This document shows positions 1 through 8,912 of a stretch of DNA of 64,000 nt, in pieces. Source of the DNA: Pedobacter yulinensis. GTDB lineage: Bacteria > Bacteroidota > Bacteroidia > Sphingobacteriales > Sphingobacteriaceae. The stretch covers positions 124,001 to 188,000 of the forward strand of contig NZ_KZ686268.1 in assembly GCF_003029735.1 (NCBI RefSeq), given 5' to 3'. The notes beneath the pieces are model-generated. The model was not told the origin of the DNA. It saw only the letters and a program-made list of their open reading frames with translations, and searched no databases. Every line of letters starts with the position of its first letter. Position 1 is the stretch's first letter. The position numbers were made by a program, and so were the translations under genes.

Positions 1-1
1 C

Positions 2-109
2 ACTTTTACCTACAACCTGAACCGGGTTGGCGGCAGAACAGTTGATAATGATTCACAGCAGCAGGGTATGCCCGGCATGGGCGGCGGCATGCGCAGGGGA
101 GGTTTTTAA
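2..109 (+). CDS. C-terminal end of an outer-membrane beta-barrel protein (partial)
   Basis: Only the last 35 codons are inside the window; the gene begins before base 1. The frame reads FTYNLNRVGG and then a flexible tail with Gln, Met, Gly and Arg (GMGGGMRRGGF) to a TAA at 107-109. The first part looks like a final transmembrane beta-strand. The arrangement of strand followed by a Gly/Arg/Met tail closely resembles the C-terminus of the complete barrel protein ending at 4287, so I infer a member of the same TonB-receptor-like outer-membrane family. No function can be given from this fragment. A hairpin terminator follows 20 nt downstream. Confidence 0.6.
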   Translation, partial: TFTYNLNRVGGRTVDNDSQQQGMPGMGGGMRRGGF

Positions 110-128
110 AGACTTCCTGACAAGGGTT

Positions 129-157
129 AAGGCCATCCGAAACAGATGGCCTTTTTT
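129..157 (+). terminator. Rho-independent terminator
   Basis: A 7-bp perfect stem (GGCCATC at 131-137, GATGGCC at 145-151) with a 7-nt loop is flanked by AA on the left and TTTTTT on the right. It sits 20 nt after the stop of the partial barrel gene and so closes that transcript. Confidence 0.85.
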
Positions 158-273
158 GTTTTACAGCAGTGCTATTTAGTGGCATGGCCTTTGGTAAAAA
201 ATCGTGTTTGCTGAAAAGCTGCGCCTCTGCAACCGTGTACTTGGGGCAGCAGCTTCAAATTACCTCATAACCT

Positions 274-1032
274 ATGATCTTTATCTACCAGATTCGCTCC
301 CTCGAACACAAGACTGAAGCTTGTCCCGATCTTATATGCCCGATGTGCAATCAACAGGGCGGTGTCCACCTCACTGTACGACAGCGTTATGTCTGGTGGA
401 TCGGCCCGATGTGTCCTTCCGGCAAATTCGGCATTGCCTGGTGCGAGCGCTGTGGCGACCGCATTCTGGGTGTGAAATGGGACCGCAGCCTCAGGGAGCG
501 CTACAAATCGATCCGCAGCACCACCAGTACACCGTTACGCCTGTGGCGGGGAATGATCGTGATACCGGCGTTCTTCCTGCTTGTCATACTCGCTGTGACG
601 TATTTCGGCAAGCGGCACGAAGCACAACGTGCAGCAAACGAACAACAGAAAGAGGCCCTGCTTGCGGCACCGCTTCCCGGCGATATCTACCGTGCCCACG
701 ACGGCGGGCAAATGGTCAAAATCAATGAAAACTCAGCTGCTGCCTCGAATGATGTTTATGCCCTCTATAAGGTTGTCGGTCGGTCCGGAGATTCTGTATT
801 TGTTGTAGCAGGCAATGCAACACGCATCAGCACAGCTGAAAAACCCATCAATCCTTATACCGATGGGTTCTGGGAGGAAATCGAAAAAGAAACCACTGCA
901 TTCAACGGCAAGCCCATCGCCATTTCGCATCAGTCGATGGTTAAGTATGGTTACTTTTCCAGGCTCATGAAAAGTAAAGATGACATGCCGGGCAGCATCA
1001 TGAGCGCTACCCGCAACCACGATAAAAAGTAA
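274..1032 (+). CDS. Zinc-ribbon membrane protein, function unknown
   Basis: I do not recognise the family. The 252-residue product has two CxxC knuckles, CPMC at residues 22-25 and CERC at 57-60, which together could bind one zinc ion. A single hydrophobic segment follows at about 94-111, and after it a charged, soluble region of about 140 residues. The likely topology is a cytoplasmic zinc ribbon, one membrane span and an exported C-terminal domain. The latter contains PLPGDIYRA and VYALYKVVGRSGDSVF, which look like a small beta-domain. The next small membrane-protein gene starts 10 nt downstream and is probably co-transcribed. I see no clear ribosome-binding site. Confidence 0.6.
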   Translation: MIFIYQIRSLEHKTEACPDLICPMCNQQGGVHLTVRQRYVWWIGPMCPSGKFGIAWCERCGDRILGVKWDRSLRERYKSIRSTTSTPLRLWRGMIVIPAFFLLVILAVTYFGKRHEAQRAANEQQKEALLAAPLPGDIYRAHDGGQMVKINENSAAASNDVYALYKVVGRSGDSVFVVAGNATRISTAEKPINPYTDGFWEEIEKETTAFNGKPIAISHQSMVKYGYFSRLMKSKDDMPGSIMSATRNHDKK

Positions 1033-1042
1033 CTCTCCCTCT

Positions 1043-1375
1043 ATGAAAAGCAACAAAAACCCGGTCGAAGACAAATATGGTGCAACCGATGCCGATTACG
1101 AATACAGTGGTGCAGCATCGCGAAGCGCCTGGCCTCCGCTGATCTTCTCGGGACTGCTGGCTGCCGCGCTTGTGGCAGTGGCCTGGCTGCGTTACGACGA
1201 CCTCCGGCAGTGGGAATTGACCGGCGGCAGCATCCGCATGTATGCTATCGAAAGACTTTGTTATGAACTTGGCGGCGTCTGGCTTTTTCCCGTGTTCCTG
1301 ATCTGTTGTGCGGTTCTGCTCTTCTATGCGGGCATTAAACAGTATAGGCACCGGCGCCGGCTGATCAGGCTGTAA
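1043..1375 (+). CDS. Small two-span membrane protein, unknown
   Basis: The 110-residue product has a polar N-terminus of about 30 residues and two hydrophobic helices, at about 32-52 and 75-97, joined by a loop that contains several charged residues. I recognise no family. It starts 10 nt after the zinc-ribbon membrane protein and is probably its operon partner. This suggests that the two act together at the inner membrane. The coding region ends in a basic segment (RHRRRLIRL) typical of a cytoplasmic C-terminus. Confidence 0.5.
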   Translation: MKSNKNPVEDKYGATDADYEYSGAASRSAWPPLIFSGLLAAALVAVAWLRYDDLRQWELTGGSIRMYAIERLCYELGGVWLFPVFLICCAVLLFYAGIKQYRHRRRLIRL

Positions 1376-1393
1376 GCGTTCTGTATTTCATTT

Positions 1394-1468
1394 GTTACAT
1401 GGCAAAAATCTGACACGAACCAAACCTTCAACGGCTTTTCGTGTCAGACTGAGAACACCAAATGTAAC
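1394..1468. repeat. Nested inverted repeats in the leader of the barrel gene
   Basis: An 11-bp perfect inverted repeat (TCTGACACGAA at 1409-1419 and TTCGTGTCAGA at 1438-1448, 18-nt loop) is flanked by a second 7-bp pair (GTTACAT at 1394-1400 and ATGTAAC at 1462-1468). The outer arm ends 2 nt before the ATG at 1471. No T-run follows the inner stem, so it is not a typical intrinsic terminator. It could be an operator or a leader RNA structure that hides the start region. Confidence 0.5.
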
Positions 1469-1470
1469 CA

Positions 1471-4287
1471 ATGAAGAAAATCATTACGCTTTTTCTCCTG
1501 CTTTGCACAACGCTTTTATATGCTCAGGATAAAACAGGCGCCGTTTCGGGCCGGGTTATGAGCAGCAAAGACAAAAAACCAATCGACTTTGCTTCCGTCG
1601 CCCTTAAAAATCTCAAAGATTCCAGCATTGTAGGCGCCAACACCACCGGTACTGATGGTAAATTTATTTTCACTAAACTGCAGCCTGGCAATTACCGGCT
1701 TTTTATTGCTTTTGTAGGCCTTAAAACCATTAACCGGGACTTCAGCGTTCAGGCGGATAAGCCGGCGGCGGAACTGGGTGATATCTTCATGGACGACAAC
1801 AGTATTGACCTGGAAACGGTCGAGATCAAGTCAGAGGCGCCGCCCATCGTGGTAAAAAAAGATACACTCGAGTTTAACGCGAGTTCGTTCAAAACAGTAG
1901 AGAATGCCGTAGTTGAAGACCTGCTCAAAAAACTTCCCGGCCTGGAAGTCGACAAGGCGGGAACTGTTAAGGCCCAGGGCGAAACGGTGACCCGCGTAAA
2001 GGTCGATGGCAAGGAATTTTTCGGCAACGACCCTCTGCTGGCCACCAAAAACCTGCCCGCCGATATGGTTGACAAGATCCAGGTTATAGACGAACTGTCT
2101 GAACAGGCTAAGTTTACCGGCATTGACGATGGCAACCGGGTTAAGATCATCAACATTACAACAAAAAAAGGCAAGAAGAACGGCTATTTTGGCAACAACA
2201 CGGCAGGTTACGGGAGCGACGAACGTTATGATGTGAACATTAATGTAAACCGGTTCAGCGACAAGCGGCAGGTTTCCCTGCTTGGTCAGTTGAACAACGT
2301 CAACAAGCAGGGTTTCGGCGGCGGCCTGGGGGGCGGGAGGTCAGGGCCTGGGATTACGCGAACGAATGCCGGCGGCATCAACTTCGGCGATACCTACAAT
2401 GATGAAACCGAAATAAATGCGAGTTACTTTGTTAACAGCAGCAACAACCTCCGACTTCAAAACAGCCTGACCCAGAACCTGCTCGGCGACATCACAACTA
2501 TTTTTGACAACCGCCAGGAAAACAGGTCAGAACGGCTTAACCACCGGCTCAGCTTCATGATCGATACCAAAATTGACTCACTGACCTCGATCCGTATCCA
2601 GCCCAACTTCAGTTACACCAGCAATCAGAGCAATAATCAAAACATTTATACACGCGATTACTCCAGTTACGTAACCAGTGGGCGGCAAGAACTGCGAAAC
2701 GATGGCACATCGCCGTCGGTAAATAACAGCGTTTTGCTGCGCCGCAAATTTATGCGCCGCGGGCGAACCATTTCCCTGAACCTCGAAACCAGCATTAATC
2801 AGAACGATTCAGAGAACTACAATTATATAGCAGACGAGGTAGTTAGCGGGAATGGCGGCACCGACCGGCTCACCAACCAGCTCAATGACCGCGACAATTA
2901 TTCGCTGAACCATACCTCCCGCCTGGTGTACACAGAACCCCTGTCGCGCACACTCAGCCTGGAGTTCAACTACCGCAACAGCTACAATTACAATAACTCG
3001 GAACGGTATACCTACAATTACAATGAATTGTCGGGCGCGTATGACCTGATCGATCTGACCTATACTAACCTGTACGAGAACACGATCCTGGTCAACGCAG
3101 CAGGATTCAGTTTCAACCAAACCGGAAAAAAGTTCACCTGGAACGCCGGCCTGGCCGTGCAGAACAGCGACCGCACCAACATTAACATTTCGCGCCATAC
3201 CACACTCAAACAAAACGTTTTCAACTATACGCCTTCGGCCTTGTTCAGGTATAATTTCAGCAACAGCAAACGCCTGGTTGTCAACTACCGGGGAAGCACC
3301 AATCAGCCAAACATCAACCAGTTGCAGCCGATCCCAGACAATACGAATACCCAAAGTATCCCTGTCGGCAATCCTGACCTGCGGCCCGAGTTCAACAACA
3401 ACCTGCGTATGGTCTACAATGCTTTCACCGGCGGGCGCAACCGTTCACTTTTTATCAACCTGAACCTGACGCAGACGTCCAACCGCATTGCCAACAGCAG
3501 CTCGCTGATTACATCGGGCATCAACCAGGGCAAGCTGGCCGTTACGCCGGTTAACGTGAACGGCGTGTATTCGGGTTCGGTTTCTACAGCACTTAGCCTG
3601 CCGCTGCTTCCTGAAAACAAACTCAACTTTCATATCAACCTTGGCGGTAACTACGACCGCGATGTGAATTTTACCAATTCATTGCGTAATGTAACCAACA
3701 GCTGGTCGCTCAGGAACGGCTACCGCCTGGTTACAAGCCTCGACAAACTGGACTTGTCTGCATCGCTCTCCGGCGCGATCAACCGCGCTACCTATTCTGC
3801 ACAACCTCGGTCAGATACGCGGTTTTATACCTTTAGCCCGTCGGCAGATGTCAGTTACCTTTTTCCGGGAAGTATCCGGCTGGGCATGGATATCGATTAC
3901 AACACCAACACAGGAAGAGGTGAGAATTTCGACCGAGAATTTACTTTGCTGAATGGTTTCATCAGCAAACAGTTTTTTGATGGCCGGGGCACCGTCCGTG
4001 CATCAGTGAACGATGCGCTGAACCAGAACCAGGGCATAAGCCGAACGGCAAACAACAATACCATCCAGGATCTCAGTTACAATGTTCTGCAGCGGTATTA
4101 CATGTTTTCCTTTACTTATACGATCAGGCAGTTCGGTGCACGCCGGCGCATGCCGGACAGCCCAGGCCAACGCGGAGAGCGCCGAGAGCGTGGAGAGCGT
4201 GGAGAGCGTGGAGACCGCGGGGCACGCGACCAGCAACCGGGCAGTGGCGGTGGCATGCGGGGCGGAGGCGGCCGGCAGCGAAACTAG
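1471..4287 (+). CDS. Outer-membrane beta-barrel protein, TonB-receptor-like
   Basis: The 938-residue product begins with a Sec signal peptide (about 1-18, ending LLYAQ). A CarboxypepD_reg-like beta-sandwich follows (about 22-115), then a plug-like domain (about 120-235) and a long beta-barrel rich in Asn, Tyr and Arg. The motif PVGNPDLRPEFNNNL is typical of the Bacteroidota outer-membrane beta-barrel family related to TonB-dependent receptors. I see no obvious TonB box. The substrate cannot be told; peptides or metals are possible. The last about 45 residues are a disordered, Arg- and Gly-rich tail made of GER-type triplets and then GGGMRGGGG, beyond the last predicted strand. The gene stands alone behind a structured leader, and feoAB follows about 80 nt downstream. 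Confidence 0.85.
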   Translation: MKKIITLFLLLCTTLLYAQDKTGAVSGRVMSSKDKKPIDFASVALKNLKDSSIVGANTTGTDGKFIFTKLQPGNYRLFIAFVGLKTINRDFSVQADKPAAELGDIFMDDNSIDLETVEIKSEAPPIVVKKDTLEFNASSFKTVENAVVEDLLKKLPGLEVDKAGTVKAQGETVTRVKVDGKEFFGNDPLLATKNLPADMVDKIQVIDELSEQAKFTGIDDGNRVKIINITTKKGKKNGYFGNNTAGYGSDERYDVNINVNRFSDKRQVSLLGQLNNVNKQGFGGGLGGGRSGPGITRTNAGGINFGDTYNDETEINASYFVNSSNNLRLQNSLTQNLLGDITTIFDNRQENRSERLNHRLSFMIDTKIDSLTSIRIQPNFSYTSNQSNNQNIYTRDYSSYVTSGRQELRNDGTSPSVNNSVLLRRKFMRRGRTISLNLETSINQNDSENYNYIADEVVSGNGGTDRLTNQLNDRDNYSLNHTSRLVYTEPLSRTLSLEFNYRNSYNYNNSERYTYNYNELSGAYDLIDLTYTNLYENTILVNAAGFSFNQTGKKFTWNAGLAVQNSDRTNINISRHTTLKQNVFNYTPSALFRYNFSNSKRLVVNYRGSTNQPNINQLQPIPDNTNTQSIPVGNPDLRPEFNNNLRMVYNAFTGGRNRSLFINLNLTQTSNRIANSSSLITSGINQGKLAVTPVNVNGVYSGSVSTALSLPLLPENKLNFHINLGGNYDRDVNFTNSLRNVTNSWSLRNGYRLVTSLDKLDLSASLSGAINRATYSAQPRSDTRFYTFSPSADVSYLFPGSIRLGMDIDYNTNTGRGENFDREFTLLNGFISKQFFDGRGTVRASVNDALNQNQGISRTANNNTIQDLSYNVLQRYYMFSFTYTIRQFGARRRMPDSPGQRGERRERGERGERGDRGARDQQPGSGGGMRGGGGRQRN
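4172..4217 (+). repeat. Short tandem repeat coding for Gly-Glu-Arg triplets
   Basis: Imperfect 9-bp units (GAGAGCGTG and variants) are repeated about five times in frame inside the 3' end of the barrel gene, giving (GER)n with some RER. Because the unit is a multiple of three, slippage would change tail length without breaking the frame. Confidence 0.75.
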
Positions 4288-4370
4288 ACCGGGCTTTGCA
4301 GACGCTCTGCTGACAGTATTCTGACTTCCTTATTTGGAATAGTTTTAAATAAAGCCTAACTTGCGGCCTC

Positions 4371-4586
4371 ATGAATCTTTCAGAACTGCGGCCCGGAGAA
4401 AAAGCTACCATCGTTTCATTCAGCGATGCAGATATGTCTGTAAAACTAATGGAAATGGGTTGTCTTCCCGGCGAAGTTGTTGAGGTGGAGCGTTTTGCGC
4501 CCCTTGGCGACCCCATTGCCATTCGGGTGGCAGGTTATCAGTTGTGTCTTCGGCGAAGCGAAGCAGCAGTTATTCTAATTCAATAG
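4371..4586 (+). CDS. feoA: Ferrous iron transport protein FeoA
   Basis: A 71-residue SH3-like protein with the usual FeoA layout: LSELRPGEKATIV, then KLMEMGCLPGEVVEV, then IAIRVAGYQLCLRRSEA. Length and motifs match free-standing FeoA, a small cytoplasmic partner needed for Fe(II) import by FeoB. It directly precedes feoB with overlapping or near-touching ends, which indicates translational coupling. I could not identify a Fur-like box in the 83 nt before it with confidence. Confidence 0.93.
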   Translation: MNLSELRPGEKATIVSFSDADMSVKLMEMGCLPGEVVEVERFAPLGDPIAIRVAGYQLCLRRSEAAVILIQ

Positions 4587-4588
4587 GT

Positions 4589-6697
4589 TTGAAGAAATCG
4601 CTAAAGGTTGCCCTGGTCGGCAACCCCAATACGGGTAAGTCCACTCTTTTCAACCTGCTTACGGGCATGAACCAGAAAGTGGGTAATTTTCCTGGCGTGA
4701 CCGTCGACAAAAAGACGGGTTCCATCCGGTTTGATGATGGTCGGGTAGCAGAGGTCATGGACCTTCCCGGCACCTATAGCCTTTACCCCAAAAGCCTTGA
4801 TGAACATATTGTTTTTGATACGCTTGCCGCTTCAGGCGGCCCCGATGTGATCGTCGTCATTGCCGATGCAACCAACCTGAAAAGAAACCTGCTGCTGTTT
4901 ACACAGGTAGCCGACCTGGGCTTTCCGGTTATCCTGGCGTTGAACATGATCGATATGGCCGACCGCGCCGGCATGCGCATCAATACAGACCGGCTTGCAG
5001 ACATGCTGGGTGTGCAGGTCGTACCGATATCGGCCAGGCGCAACAAAGGCATAGAAGAACTGAAAAAAGCGATCCAGCATTGCACCCCGGTGGCCACTCA
5101 GAAAACGGTCCTAAAGGCCGAAGAATTTATGTGTATGCCGGCAGTAGCACGGGTAAAAGCGCTGGTTGGGGCCGAAAACGATTATTATGCCCTGCAGCTG
5201 CTGCACCGCGAAGACCAGGTATCTTTTCTGGAAAAACAGCATGTAGAAGGCCTGCGAACAATCATCCGTGAAGAAAAATTTGAATCCGGCTCACTGCAAA
5301 CCGCCGAGACGATTAACCGCTACCGCTTCATTAATCATGTCTTGTCGGCCACGGTCGAGAACAAACCCAGCCACGACCAGTTTGCTTTTACAAACAAGGT
5401 AGACCGCATACTTACCCATAGAGTCTGGGGATTCCTGATCTTCATCGGCATTCTCTTTTTTATATTTAACGCCATTTTTGCGTGGTCAAGCACACCGATG
5501 GACCTGATCGAGGGCAGCTTTGGCTGGCTTTCTGAAGCCGGGCATACCTACCTGCCGCCGGGCATGCTCACAGACCTGCTCATAGATGGCGTTCTGGCCG
5601 GCCTGGGCGGTATCCTTGTTTTCATTCCACAGATTGCAATTTTATTTGCATTCATTTCTGTGCTGGAAGACAGCGGTTACATGAGCCGCGTAACCTTCAT
5701 GATGGATAAACTGATGCGTAAGGTTGGGTTGAACGGCAAATCGGTCGTTCCCATGATCGGTGGCCTGGCCTGTGCCGTGCCCTCTATCATGGCAGCGAGA
5801 AACATAGAAAACTGGAAAGACCGCATGATCACCATTATGGTTACGCCATTGGTCAGTTGCTCTGCCCGGCTACCGGTTTATACCCTGCTTATTTCGCTGG
5901 TGGTGCCAGAACAACGTTATTTTGGCTTCTTCAACTCCCAGGGCCTGGCGCTTATGCTGCTGTACCTGGCAAGTATCGTTGCTGCCGTGCTTGTTGCCTG
6001 GGTTATGAAAATGCTGATCCGGGTCAGGGAACGCTCTTATCTGATTATGGAACTGCCGGTTTACCGGGCGCCACGCTGGCGCAATGTCCTGCTCACCATG
6101 TATGAAAAGTCTAAGACCTTCGTTCTCGAAGCAGGTAAAGTCATCGTTGCCATATCGATCGTTCTGTGGGTGCTGGCTTCGTTCGGGCCGGGAAACCGTT
6201 TTGACCGCATTACCTCGAAATACGAAACCCAGCTTGCCAGGCCTGGCGCCGATTCGACGCACATACAAACCCTGATGGCTACCGAGAAACTCGAAAATTC
6301 GTACGTGGGTATACTGGGACATGCCATCGAGCCGGTTATCCGCCCCCTGGGTTATGACTGGAAGATCGGTATTGCCCTGATCACCTCGTTCGCTGCCCGC
6401 GAGGCCTTTGTTGGCACCATGGCAACGATCTACAGTGTTGATGGCGGTGAAGATGATTCGGCAACGCTGGGCAGCCGCATGGCCGCTTCGAAGAATTCAG
6501 TAACTGGGCTGCCTGTCTATACGTTTGCCACAGGTGTATCGCTCATGCTGTTCTATGCTTTTGCCATGCAGTGCATGAGTACGTTTGCTGTGGTTTACCG
6601 CGAAACAAAAGGCTGGAAATGGCCGGTTATACAGCTGCTATACATGACCGCCCTGGCCTATGCAGCGGCCCTGGTTGCCTACCAGCTTTTGAAATAA
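4589..6697 (+). CDS. feoB: Ferrous iron transporter FeoB
   Basis: Imports Fe(II) across the inner membrane. An N-terminal G domain carries GNPNTGKST (G1), DLPG (G3), NMID (G4) and SAR (G5). A helical GDI region follows, then two Gate domains and hydrophobic C-terminal helices (about 8-10 membrane spans), as in full-length FeoB of about 700 residues. The start is uncertain because no in-frame ATG lies near the G1 motif. TTG at 4589 places G1 at about residue 11, as is usual. GTG at 4544 would add 15 residues, overlap feoA by 43 nt and read a low-complexity Ser-rich stretch. I prefer TTG. The gene ends 10 nt before a convergent lipoprotein gene. Confidence 0.93.
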   Translation: MKKSLKVALVGNPNTGKSTLFNLLTGMNQKVGNFPGVTVDKKTGSIRFDDGRVAEVMDLPGTYSLYPKSLDEHIVFDTLAASGGPDVIVVIADATNLKRNLLLFTQVADLGFPVILALNMIDMADRAGMRINTDRLADMLGVQVVPISARRNKGIEELKKAIQHCTPVATQKTVLKAEEFMCMPAVARVKALVGAENDYYALQLLHREDQVSFLEKQHVEGLRTIIREEKFESGSLQTAETINRYRFINHVLSATVENKPSHDQFAFTNKVDRILTHRVWGFLIFIGILFFIFNAIFAWSSTPMDLIEGSFGWLSEAGHTYLPPGMLTDLLIDGVLAGLGGILVFIPQIAILFAFISVLEDSGYMSRVTFMMDKLMRKVGLNGKSVVPMIGGLACAVPSIMAARNIENWKDRMITIMVTPLVSCSARLPVYTLLISLVVPEQRYFGFFNSQGLALMLLYLASIVAAVLVAWVMKMLIRVRERSYLIMELPVYRAPRWRNVLLTMYEKSKTFVLEAGKVIVAISIVLWVLASFGPGNRFDRITSKYETQLARPGADSTHIQTLMATEKLENSYVGILGHAIEPVIRPLGYDWKIGIALITSFAAREAFVGTMATIYSVDGGEDDSATLGSRMAASKNSVTGLPVYTFATGVSLMLFYAFAMQCMSTFAVVYRETKGWKWPVIQLLYMTALAYAAALVAYQLLK

Positions 6698-6707
6698 CGC
6701 GTGGCGC

Positions 6708-7454
6708 TCAGGGCCTGTTGCCGCCAACGTTTACTACAATGCCGAGCGTAAAAATGGAATTGCCTGCGGTTAAATATTTTCGGTTGCGCAAGCCAAGGTT
6801 TGTACTGCCGGTGTATTGCAGCTGCACATTTTTGCTAAGCGCGGTCCGGGTAAAAAATACAGGCTCAAAAAAGATGTTGTCTTCAGGTGCATGCGCCTGG
6901 TTGTTGAGCAGGAACCTGTTCATGTCCACGTAACTCAACCGCAAAGCCGTTCCATAATTCAGTTCAATCTTTTTTCCGAAGAGTTGAAAACCATCCTTAT
7001 CTTTTGCGCTGTAATTCACCTGCATAAAGTATTTTCTGAAACCGACATCCTGTTGCTCGGTCACCGTAACGCCTGTCGGCGTTGCTTCTTTGCGCGTTGT
7101 CAGGCTGCTTCCCCGGCCAAAACCGGCATAAACTTCGAAAATTTGCCTGTCGCCTTCGCCGAAGGGCGTAAAGTACCCCGCACCGGCCTCGATCAGGTTA
7201 TGGTTAAATTCCCGTTTGCTGCCCCGGTTGTTCATGATCGAACCGTTTAGCAAAATGCCGAGGTGGTTGCCCGCTGCGTAGGCCGCATTCACGCTCACAT
7301 TGCCTTTGAGGGAAACATGGCCGCCCGCGCTTAACTCCCCCTGGCTGCTCAGCATTGGGGTGTTGGGTACATTCGGCATGTAAACGGAAGAACAGGAAGA
7401 AAAAACAAAAAGAACAAAAACTAAAAATGTGGTCTGGATTCTGGTCAGCATCAT
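6708..7454 (-). CDS. Lipoprotein with barrel-like repeats, unknown
   Basis: The 248-residue product has a lipoprotein signal with Cys at position 21 (VFSSC). The mature part is rich in alternating polar and hydrophobic strands (for example LSAGGHVSLKGNVSVNAAYA, YAGFGRGSS, IELNYGTALRLSY). It ends in a strand rich in Gly, Val and Asn. The pattern suggests a small eight- to ten-stranded barrel or beta-sandwich anchored at the outer membrane. I recognise no named family. It is convergent with feoB (10-nt gap) and appears to be a single-gene unit. Confidence 0.6.
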   Translation of the reverse strand: MMLTRIQTTFLVFVLFVFSSCSSVYMPNVPNTPMLSSQGELSAGGHVSLKGNVSVNAAYAAGNHLGILLNGSIMNNRGSKREFNHNLIEAGAGYFTPFGEGDRQIFEVYAGFGRGSSLTTRKEATPTGVTVTEQQDVGFRKYFMQVNYSAKDKDGFQLFGKKIELNYGTALRLSYVDMNRFLLNNQAHAPEDNIFFEPVFFTRTALSKNVQLQYTGSTNLGLRNRKYLTAGNSIFTLGIVVNVGGNRP

Positions 7455-7541
7455 TTATATGGCAGGAGTTTGCAGGCATTCAGCAATAACCGTACCCACG
7501 GCGGTGGTGTTGCAACGCTTGCGGTTGTCATGGCAGCCTGA

Positions 7542-7583
7542 AACAAAAACGCCCGGGCTGCACTTTTCGTACAAAACCCGGGC
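7542..7583 (-). terminator. Rho-independent terminator of the DUF5694 gene
   Basis: The inverted repeat GCCCGGG (7551-7557) and CCCGGGC (7577-7583) has a 19-nt loop. On the minus strand it is followed by GTTTTTGTTT. It lies just after the stop of the gene at 7602-8672. Confidence 0.7.
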
Positions 7584-7601
7584 ACAGTCTGCAGTATGTT
7601 A

Positions 7602-8672
7602 TTAAAAATCATTATAACTGACCACTTTTACATCCTTGTGCCTGGCCAGGATATCGGCCATGATTTTGCGATGCGCCGCACCGACCGCTACAACAACCCG
7701 CCTGGCGCCTGCCGCGCGTGTCTGCTCCAGCAAATTGGCGCACATGCCTTCGTTCCGGTTGGTCCACTCAGCATACATGCGCCGGGCCTTTTCTGCAGGA
7801 AAACCAGGAAGCACAAGAGCCGGTCTGCCGCCATAAAAATTCCAGGCGTCGTTTAACTCCGCATAACGATCAGTATTCATGTTTACGTAGGCAGACTTGC
7901 TCATTTTTCTTTTGTCTTCTGGCGTGAACTCGCCAAATGCTTCGATTGCGCGCACCGTTGCCGCGGCCTGCGAGGCGCTGTCTGCCTTGGCCAGTTTTGC
8001 AAGGGCCCGAATATCGGCAGCCGTTTCAGCCCAGGCTTTTGACCAGGCCGGATCAAATTTCTGACAATCCATGCTGCCAATGCCATCGAGGCCGAGCTCA
8101 CTGATAAGCGGAAAAAAGATGGTGCTGTATTCGCTGGCCGGCCTGTACAACCGAACATTTTTTAACGAATCCTGGTTCAGGAAATGCGCATTGTAATAGG
8201 CCTGGTCTGCCGCCGTAAATGTTTTTTTTCTTGCCTGCTCAATAACCCAAACCTGATATTCCGTATTGGCGCGGTCGTTTGTCCGGGCGTACCACGATGC
8301 CAGATCCATGCGCAGCCGGTTCTGGTCCGGGCGTTTGGCCAGTGATCGCTTTGCCCTCGCAATACGGCGATCCAGGTCGTTTATTTTTTCAGGAAACTGC
8401 CGTTCCATAAAGCTTTTTCCTTTTGCAAACGCCCGCCTGGCCCAATTTTCGGGCGCCAGTTCTTCCAGCTGTCGCGGAGGCACATACTCGCCGAACACCA
8501 TGTCTGGTTTGAATGTCTTTAGCCGCGAAACCACTGCGTTGAAATCTTCTGAACCGGCAGGATTGTCGTGCGAGCTGCCCACCACCATAATTTCCAGCTG
8601 CTGTGCGTTTGCCATTAACAGCGTCGTGCACAGGACAAAGGTAAGTATGAGGGGTTTTATAAGTCTTTTCAT
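7602..8672 (-). CDS. Secreted TraB/GumN-like protein (DUF5694)
   Basis: The start at 8672 gives a clean Sec signal peptide (MKRLIKPLILTFVLCTTLL, cleavage after ANA). The next upstream start would add 18 unlikely residues. The mature protein opens with IMVVGSSHDNP, has a nearby acidic motif FGEYVPP, and near the C-terminus a second VGAAH. This pattern of paired GxxH motifs and a conserved Glu is that of the TraB/GumN/Tiki superfamily, some members of which are metal-dependent proteases. DUF5694 is the closest family I recall. The middle is helical and charged. The likely place is the periplasm or outer membrane. It stands alone, divergent from the LytS gene. Confidence 0.7.
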   Translation of the reverse strand: MKRLIKPLILTFVLCTTLLMANAQQLEIMVVGSSHDNPAGSEDFNAVVSRLKTFKPDMVFGEYVPPRQLEELAPENWARRAFAKGKSFMERQFPEKINDLDRRIARAKRSLAKRPDQNRLRMDLASWYARTNDRANTEYQVWVIEQARKKTFTAADQAYYNAHFLNQDSLKNVRLYRPASEYSTIFFPLISELGLDGIGSMDCQKFDPAWSKAWAETAADIRALAKLAKADSASQAAATVRAIEAFGEFTPEDKRKMSKSAYVNMNTDRYAELNDAWNFYGGRPALVLPGFPAEKARRMYAEWTNRNEGMCANLLEQTRAAGARRVVVAVGAAHRKIMADILARHKDVKVVSYNDF

Positions 8673-8912
8673 GTTTTGAATATTTATTGCTTGTTTGATC
8701 TGGCTCAAAATTGCAGATACCGGCAAAACCGGTAAAAATTATGATCTGAACCCTGCAGAATATTATCCGAACACCGCATTCAGAACCATAAGCCAATTGG
8801 AGCAAAAAAAGACCTGCTGGGATAAATTACCGGCCCGTTCGGATAACAATTTCAGGCATCAGGCGGCTTTTTTGTAGTTTCGGCCAGATCTTTTAAGATC
8901 CAAAAAACCGGA

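Noticed and set aside
1007..1351. 114-codon minus frame over the small membrane protein gene
   Set aside because: The plus-strand frame has two clean membrane helices and follows the zinc-ribbon gene by 10 nt, so it is preferred. The minus frame has no features.
2809..3354. 181-codon minus-strand frame inside the TonB-receptor-like gene
   Set aside because: Val/Ile-rich shadow of the Asn/Tyr-rich barrel strands on the other strand.
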